From: Prochlorococcus sp. AG-402-M18 | Lineage (GTDB): Bacteria > Cyanobacteriota > Cyanobacteriia > PCC-6307 > Cyanobiaceae | DNA length: 64,000 bases | Assembly: GCA_003216595.1 (NCBI GenBank) | Contig: QCIQ01000004.1 | Span: 28,934 to 92,933, forward strand | Direction: 5' to 3' | Shown: one piece after another, positions 58,912 through 64,000 of the stretch | Layout of the letters: each line of letters begins with the position of its first letter | How positions within the stretch are numbered: the stretch's first letter is position 1 | Made by a program: the position numbers and the translations under genes | The notes under the pieces: generated by a model | What the model was told of the DNA's origin: nothing | Seen by the model: only the letters and a program-made list of their open reading frames with translations | Database searches by the model: none

Positions 58912-59526
58912 TTAATACTTGAAATTATTTAGATAAGGTAGATTTTTGACTATATTATTGATTTTTTCCTCAGCATCCAATAGTTGAGAAGTCGCATCCC
59001 ATTTACCAGAAAAAAGCATTTTGTATGCTCCTCCTTCCAGATCGAGGCTAAAGCTTTCTTTTTGATTAGAAATTGAGAGTTCTTTAAGATTAAAATCCCA
59101 AATTTGATTGGGGTTCTCACGGACTAGGTTTTGTAATTTAGTAATTTCTTGTTTCGATGCCGTCATACAAGGTATGCCAAGTGCAAGACAATTCCCAAAG
59201 AAAATTTCAGCAAAGCTTTCCCCGATGATTAGTCTTATTCCCCATCTCATGAGGGCCTGAGGAGCATGTTCGCGACTTGAACCACAGCCAAAATTATCAT
59301 TAACAACAAGAATATTGCTTCCTTTATGTTGCTCTAGATCAAAGGGGTGATTGCCTTGAAGTTCTTTTCTGTCATCTGCAAAGACTTGTTCTCCTAATGC
59401 CGAAAAACTTACACATTTGAGAAATCTTGCTGGAATAATTCTGTCAGTATCAATGTCATCTCCTTTGATTACCAAGCTAGGGCCGCTGATTGTGTTGATT
59501 TCTCCTTTTGGAAATTCCTGTTTCAT
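58912..59526 (-). CDS. leuD: 3-isopropylmalate dehydratase small subunit
   Basis: A 204-residue swivel-domain subunit. It has GDDIDTDRIIPARFL and the active-site region NFGCGSSREHAPQAL. Together with LeuC it isomerises isopropylmalate in leucine synthesis. It follows leuC by 24 bp. Confidence 0.96.
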   Translation of the reverse strand: MKQEFPKGEINTISGPSLVIKGDDIDTDRIIPARFLKCVSFSALGEQVFADDRKELQGNHPFDLEQHKGSNILVVNDNFGCGSSREHAPQALMRWGIRLIIGESFAEIFFGNCLALGIPCMTASKQEITKLQNLVRENPNQIWDFNLKELSISNQKESFSLDLEGGAYKMLFSGKWDATSQLLDAEEKINNIVKNLPYLNNFKY

Positions 59527-59550
59527 GGAAAGATAACTTTATTTGTAGCT

Positions 59551-60960
59551 TTATTCTTGGAGTAATTTTCTTACATCCGTAACCTTCCCATTGATCGCAG
59601 CAGCAGCAACCATGGCTGGACTCATCAATAAGGTTCTACCATTTGCAGAGCCTTGCCTCCCTTTGAAATTTCGATTGCTTGAGCTAGCGCTTATTTGTCT
59701 TCCTTCTAACTTGTCTGGATTCATTGCTAGGCACATTGAGCAACCTGGTTCTCTCCATTCAAAACCTGCAGTAAGGAATATCTTATCTATTCCTTTTTGT
59801 TTAGCCTCTTTAGCAACCTTTTGGGAACCAGGTACAACAAAAGCTTTAATTCCAGCTGAGACTTTCCGACCTTTAACAATTTTTGATGCTTCCTGGAGAT
59901 CGCTTAATCTTCCATTCGTACAGCTACCTATAAAGCAAACATCAATTGATGTTCCTTCTATGGGTTGGTCTGCTTTGAGATTCATGTATTTGCAAGCATC
60001 TTTTGCTATTTGTTGTTCATTTTTTGGTAGTTCTTCAGGATTTGGAATTTTTTCTTTGATTGAAATACCTTGACCAGGCGTTATACCCCAAGTAACTGTG
60101 GGTTCTATTGATGATCCATCCAATTGAATCTCATCATCATATTTAGCTTTTGAATTACTCACTAAACTTTTCCACCAATTAATAGCGTTATCCCATTCTT
60201 GACCTTTGGGAGAATATTCTTTCCCTTTAAGATATTCAAAAGTAGTTTCATCTGGATTGATATATCCGCATCTTGCACCCCCTTCAATAGCCATATTGCA
60301 TATGGTCATTCTTCCTTCCATTGAAAGTTTTTCTATTGCAGGGCCAGCAAATTCATAGGCAAATCCCACCCCTCCTTTGACGCCAAGTAAACGGATGATA
60401 TGAAGAATAAGGTCTTTGGCATAAACTCCCTTTTGCAATGAACCATCTACCCAAATTCTTCTTACTTTTAATTTTTTCATCGCCAAACTTTGACTGGCTA
60501 AAACATCTCGAACTTGACTTGTCCCAATGCCAAATGCAATTGCTCCAAATGCTCCATGAGTTGAGGTATGTGAATCTCCGCAAGCCACAGTCATCCCAGG
60601 TTGTGTGAGTCCTAATTCTGGAGCCATAACATGAACTACGCCTTGAGAATTGCTTCCAATTCCGTGAAATTTTATTCCATGAGTTTTGCAATTTTTTTCT
60701 AAAGTAGAAAGCATTTCCTCTGCAAGAGGATCACTAAAAGGACGCTGCTGATTTAATGTTGGAACTATATGATCGACAGTAGCAACTGTAAGGTTAGGGA
60801 ATTTGACTTCAAGATTTTTTTCATTAAGCGCAGAAAAAGCTTGCGGACTTGTAACTTCGTGAATCAAATGAAGACCAACAAAAAGTTGCGTTGATCCTCC
60901 AGGTAATTCTTTTACCTGATGGAAGTTCCAAACTTTGTCGTAGAGGGTTCCAGAACTCAA
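59551..60960 (-). CDS. leuC: 3-isopropylmalate dehydratase large subunit
   Basis: A 469-residue aconitase-family subunit. It has [21 protein letters not shown], the cluster-ligand Cys in [13 protein letters not shown] and the Cys pair in [12 protein letters not shown], together binding the 4Fe-4S cluster. It forms the leuC-leuD pair and follows cinA by 23 bp. Confidence 0.97.
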   Translation of the reverse strand: MSSGTLYDKVWNFHQVKELPGGSTQLFVGLHLIHEVTSPQAFSALNEKNLEVKFPNLTVATVDHIVPTLNQQRPFSDPLAEEMLSTLEKNCKTHGIKFHGIGSNSQGVVHVMAPELGLTQPGMTVACGDSHTSTHGAFGAIAFGIGTSQVRDVLASQSLAMKKLKVRRIWVDGSLQKGVYAKDLILHIIRLLGVKGGVGFAYEFAGPAIEKLSMEGRMTICNMAIEGGARCGYINPDETTFEYLKGKEYSPKGQEWDNAINWWKSLVSNSKAKYDDEIQLDGSSIEPTVTWGITPGQGISIKEKIPNPEELPKNEQQIAKDACKYMNLKADQPIEGTSIDVCFIGSCTNGRLSDLQEASKIVKGRKVSAGIKAFVVPGSQKVAKEAKQKGIDKIFLTAGFEWREPGCSMCLAMNPDKLEGRQISASSSNRNFKGRQGSANGRTLLMSPAMVAAAAINGKVTDVRKLLQE

Positions 60961-60983
60961 CTGTCAAATCCAACAATTAGGAC

Positions 60984-62276
60984 TTATTTGTCCATGATTA
61001 TAGATAAACGTAATCTATCAAGAGCATTTAAAACGCTTAATTTTTGAATTTCTTCTCTTGTCTTATTAGATCCAAATCTTTCCTCCCATGTAATGAAGGT
61101 CTTTGGACCTTTAATACAAAAATTAACTAGACCCACTGGTTTTAATTTATTTCCTCCAGTCGGCCCTGCAATTCCACTGACAGATATTGCCCAGTTAACT
61201 TTGAATTTTTTTTGGACACCTTTTGCCATTGATTCAACTACTGGCTTTGAGACTGCACCATAGGTATTAATTAATTCTTCAGGGACACCTAATATCCTTT
61301 GCTTGATCGAATTGTTGTATGCGATGATGCCTCCATGGAAAATTTTTGAAGATCCAGGAATTTTTGTAAGTTTAGAACCTATTCCACCTCCTGTGCATGA
61401 TTCTGCAACAGCAATTGTTTCTTTTCTTTCCAGTAATAATTTAAAGACTAATCCTTCAAGAGTTTCATTGTCTTTGCCAAAGCATTTTAATCCTGTTATT
61501 TGAATTAATTCTTTTTCAATAGGTTTTATTAGTCTATTAGTTTCTTTTAAATTATCTCCTTTAGCGGTTATTCGCACCTTCACTTCTCCAGCGCTTGCAT
61601 AGGTTGCAACAGTAGGGTTGTTTATTTGAAGTAAATGTGGAATTTTATCTGCTAGTAATGATTCACTTATACCTGCAAAATGTAAGATTTTGCTAGAGAT
61701 AACTTTGTTTGAGAAATTATTATTAATTAACCATAATGCAGCTTCTTTAGTCCACATTTCTTTTAATTCACTTGGAACTCCAGGGAAAGAAAGTATTGTA
61801 AAATTATCCTTTGGACTCCATATAATTCCTGGTGCTGTACCTGAATAGTTGTTTATAATTTTAGCCCCTTTTGGGACTCTAGATTGCTTCTTTTGACTTT
61901 CAGATAATTTAATATCCTGATTCTTTAATTTATTTTTCAGGTCAATCAAAATGTCATTTCTTTGTTCCATGGGTGTATTAAAAGTATCAGCAATTATCTT
62001 CGTTGTTATATCATCTGGTGTTGGTCCAAGACCACCAGTGGTTATTAGAATTGTAGATCTGTTAGACGCCTCAAGTATTGCTTGTCTTAGTCTGTCAGGG
62101 TTATCTCCAACCACAGTTTGTATAAAATGTGGAATACCTAAAATTGCTAATTGCTCTGCTATCCATTGAGAATTAGTATTAACAATATTTCCTAGAAGTA
62201 TTTCACTTCCAATGCATAAAATCTCGGCTCCAAGGTGATTTTTATTGTGAATATTAATTGCTTTAAATGTTTTCAC
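60984..62276 (-). CDS. cinA: CinA family protein (N-terminal MoaB-like, C-terminal PncC amidase)
   Basis: A 430-residue protein. The N-terminal COG1058 domain has [19 protein letters not shown] and [13 protein letters not shown]; the C-terminal nicotinamide-nucleotide amidase domain has [13 protein letters not shown] and SGIAGPTGG. Full-length CinA hydrolyses ADP-ribose and deamidates NMN in other bacteria; naming it competence-induced is historical. Its start overlaps the end of glyA by 14 bases. Confidence 0.94.
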   Translation of the reverse strand: MKTFKAINIHNKNHLGAEILCIGSEILLGNIVNTNSQWIAEQLAILGIPHFIQTVVGDNPDRLRQAILEASNRSTILITTGGLGPTPDDITTKIIADTFNTPMEQRNDILIDLKNKLKNQDIKLSESQKKQSRVPKGAKIINNYSGTAPGIIWSPKDNFTILSFPGVPSELKEMWTKEAALWLINNNFSNKVISSKILHFAGISESLLADKIPHLLQINNPTVATYASAGEVKVRITAKGDNLKETNRLIKPIEKELIQITGLKCFGKDNETLEGLVFKLLLERKETIAVAESCTGGGIGSKLTKIPGSSKIFHGGIIAYNNSIKQRILGVPEELINTYGAVSKPVVESMAKGVQKKFKVNWAISVSGIAGPTGGNKLKPVGLVNFCIKGPKTFITWEERFGSNKTREEIQKLSVLNALDRLRLSIIMDK

Positions 62277-63519
62277 TATATAAAGGAAACTTATCGCAAA
62301 GTTCAGAAACTTTTTTGATTGATTTTTCTTTTAAATCTTCATCGTTAGGATTAAGCAGTCTATCTGCAATGACATCCCCAACATCCTTAAAGGCTTGTTC
62401 ATCAAAACCTCTAGTCGTAAGGGCTGCTGAACCTAGTCTGAGCCCACTAGTAACAAATGGGGACTCGGGGTCAAAAGGTACAGTATTTTTGTTAGCAGTT
62501 ATTTTGATATCACTAACTAATTTATCGGCAATTTTACCTGTCATACCAATACTTCTTAGGTCAAGAAGAACTATATGATTTTCAGTTCCATTGCTCACAA
62601 TTGAAATACCTCTTTTTTGAAGTTGATCAGAGAGAACGTTTGCATTTGAGATAACTCTTTGGCAGTAGAGTTTGAATTCGGCTTCAGAAGCTTCTTTGAA
62701 TGCCACAGCTTTTGCTGCGATTACATGCTCTAAAGGACCTCCTTGGGTGCCTGGAAATACTGCCTTATCAATCTTTTTCCCTAGCTCCTCATCTTTTGAG
62801 AGAATTAGTCCTCCCCTTGGCCCTCTAAGAGTTTTGTGAGTGGTTGTTGTTACTACATCACAATATGGGATTGGACTTGGATGTAGACCACTTGCAACCA
62901 AACCAGCGATGTGTGCAATATCAGCTAATAAATAAGCATTTACCTCATCAGCTATTGATCTAAAAGCCTGGAAGTCAATTTTTCGTGGATATGCAGAGAA
63001 TCCACAAATAATTAGTTTAGGTTGATTTTCAATTGCTTTTTTTCTGATTGCATCCATATTGAGCATTTCTGTTGTTTTATCAACTTCGTAATGGCAGGTC
63101 TTAAACCACTTACCACTCACATTCACAGGTGAACCATGGGTGAGGTGTCCACCATGGGATAGGTCCATTCCCAAAATTGTGTCACCAGGCTTTAGAAGGC
63201 TTAAGAAAACTGCAAAGTTAGCTTGAGCTCCACTATGAGGTTGGACATTTGCCCATTTAGCACCAAAAAGGTTTTTTGCTCTATCAATTGCTAGCTGTTC
63301 AATCTCATCGATATGTTCACATCCTCCGTAATAACGTCGGCTGGGTAGACCTTCAGCATATTTATTTGTTAGGACAGATCCCTGGGCTTCCATTACTGCC
63401 TTAGAGGCGAAATTCTCGCTTGCTATCAGTTCTAAATGAGTTTCTTGTCTGGATAATTCATTGTTTATTAATTTCGCAATAATTGGATCACATTCCATCA
63501 AAGAAGATTTAATAGTCAC
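62263..63519 (-). CDS. glyA: Serine hydroxymethyltransferase
   Basis: PLP enzyme making glycine and methylene-tetrahydrofolate from serine. In cyanobacteria it also takes part in photorespiratory glycine handling. It has 418 residues with [18 protein letters not shown], the PLP Lys in [13 protein letters not shown], and [17 protein letters not shown]. It is the first gene of the glyA-cinA-leuC-leuD series and lies about 100 bp downstream of tRNA-Arg. Confidence 0.98.
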   Translation of the reverse strand: MTIKSSLMECDPIIAKLINNELSRQETHLELIASENFASKAVMEAQGSVLTNKYAEGLPSRRYYGGCEHIDEIEQLAIDRAKNLFGAKWANVQPHSGAQANFAVFLSLLKPGDTILGMDLSHGGHLTHGSPVNVSGKWFKTCHYEVDKTTEMLNMDAIRKKAIENQPKLIICGFSAYPRKIDFQAFRSIADEVNAYLLADIAHIAGLVASGLHPSPIPYCDVVTTTTHKTLRGPRGGLILSKDEELGKKIDKAVFPGTQGGPLEHVIAAKAVAFKEASEAEFKLYCQRVISNANVLSDQLQKRGISIVSNGTENHIVLLDLRSIGMTGKIADKLVSDIKITANKNTVPFDPESPFVTSGLRLGSAALTTRGFDEQAFKDVGDVIADRLLNPNDEDLKEKSIKKVSELCDKFPLYSENI

Positions 63520-63622
63520 TTTATTCTTTTATTTATGATGTGATAGTAAGCATATGTTTAGTCCAATGAGAGAAAACTTTCTCTTATTTTCTGTTTATAT
63601 AAGGATTTACAAATTTTTTAAA

Positions 63623-63696
63623 CGCGCCTGGAGAGATTCGAACTCCCGACCCTCTGATCCGTAGTCAGATGCTCTAATCCGCTGAGCTACAGGCGC
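63623..63696 (-). tRNA. tRNA-Arg (ACG)
   Basis: A 74-base minus-strand tRNA. The acceptor stem is GCGCCTG/CAGGCGC with discriminator G, the D-arm is GCTCAGCGGATTAGAGC, the anticodon loop CTACGGA carries ACG (A34 expected to be inosine), and the T-arm has GGGAGTTCGAATCTCTCC. I searched by eye for a second fragment of this tRNA in the window and found none. Confidence 0.97.
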
Positions 63697-63878
63697 ATAA
63701 AAAAACAATATCAGATTGACACCCTCAGAATAGGAAAATATGTTTGTATCTATGCCTTGAAAAATTAATTTAAATGCGATCGGGAAACCTCATAAAAGTA
63801 TATTCTATTAATTTTTTCATTTGAGATAGAAACCAATATCTATCGAAGATCGCCAATAATAGAAAAAACTATTTTTTC

Positions 63879-64000
63879 ATGACTGCTTTTATGGATTCAT
63901 CGGAAATTAATGAGCTAGCAGCGTCAATAGCTGACAGATTATTTATTCAAGTTGGAAATTGGAACCTTTATCTAGGCGATGCTGGCCTTGCAAAGGACTT
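63879..64000 (+). CDS. DUF3181-like protein (N-terminal part, runs off the window)
   Basis: The start of a plus-strand gene, ATG 63879, cut by the window end after about 40 codons. The visible part, ELAASIADRLFIQVGNWNLY and LGDAGLAKD, matches the small cyanobacterial DUF3181 family. The function is unknown. An ATG at 63891 is an alternative start. Confidence 0.75.
   Translation, partial: MTAFMDSSEINELAASIADRLFIQVGNWNLYLGDAGLAKD

Noticed and set aside
63623..63696. tRNA-Arg as a second integration site
   Set aside because: No repeated fragment of this tRNA, integrase or foreign-looking gene is seen beside it within the window.

Overview
The window is a stretch of a marine picocyanobacterial chromosome, almost certainly Prochlorococcus. 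It is AT-rich, with short intergenic gaps and many overlapping genes. It encodes oxygenic photosynthesis proteins (PsbA/D1, PsbO, PsbH, PsbI), CP12, the beta-carotene hydroxylase CrtR, the nitrogen regulator NtcA, a bicarbonate-uptake cluster (SbtA, SbtB, BicA) and many cyanobacteria-only conserved proteins (DUF3769, DUF3084, DUF3146, DUF3177, DUF3181, DUF2301, DUF565/Ycf20). Base composition and gene content look more like a low-light-adapted (LLI/NATL-type) strain than the most AT-rich high-light strains. That clade call is an inference.

Layout. 1-5.8 kb: end of an RluA-type pseudouridine synthase, ylqF, pgk, a secreted unknown, murG and a CobD-like PLP enzyme. 5.9-13.9 kb: a long minus-strand block transcribed clpB-type, secE, nusG, rplK, rplA, rplJ, rplL, rnhA, pyrD, with an L10-binding leader RNA before rplJ and a terminator between rplL and rnhA. 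14-17.4 kb: eno facing a UbiB-type kinase. 17.6-21.7 kb: a thioredoxin-reductase-like flavoprotein without a recognisable NADPH site, converging on sbtB-sbtA-bicA. 21.8-28 kb: plus-strand housekeeping genes (a J-domain chaperone, hemB, glyoxalase, mutS2, obg). 28-32.5 kb: cp12, a membrane protein, a glutathionyl-hydroquinone-reductase-like protein, an aspartoacylase-like protein, a short antisense reading frame and psbA. 32.6-43.6 kb: aroC, eda-like, ftsH, sat, psbO, coaBC, ycf20-like, pyrB, mpg, gatC, crtR.

43.7-44.8 kb is the only clearly accessory-looking spot. An intact tRNA-Leu(UAG), a phage-type 2OG-Fe(II) oxygenase and a decayed second copy of the tRNA 5' half sit in a row, which looks like the scar of a tRNA-targeting element. 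From 45 kb on come ileS, trmB, a thylakoid-type thioredoxin, thyX-dcd-cobO-like, ntcA with its own NtcA box, a RuvC-fold protein, pth, tatA, psbH/psbI, an LptD-like outer-membrane protein and the minus-strand series glyA-cinA-leuC-leuD, ending at tRNA-Arg(ACG) and the start of a DUF3181 gene.

Most of the window is conserved core genome. I do not see a defence system, CRISPR array, transposase or integrase. The best candidates for something new are: the unlisted 60-codon frame with no ATG just upstream of psbA; the tRNA-Leu scar; the NADPH-site-less disulfide reductase; the CobO-like protein whose P-loop is destroyed; and the minimal CP12. All functional statements come from reading motifs by eye; no database search was possible.
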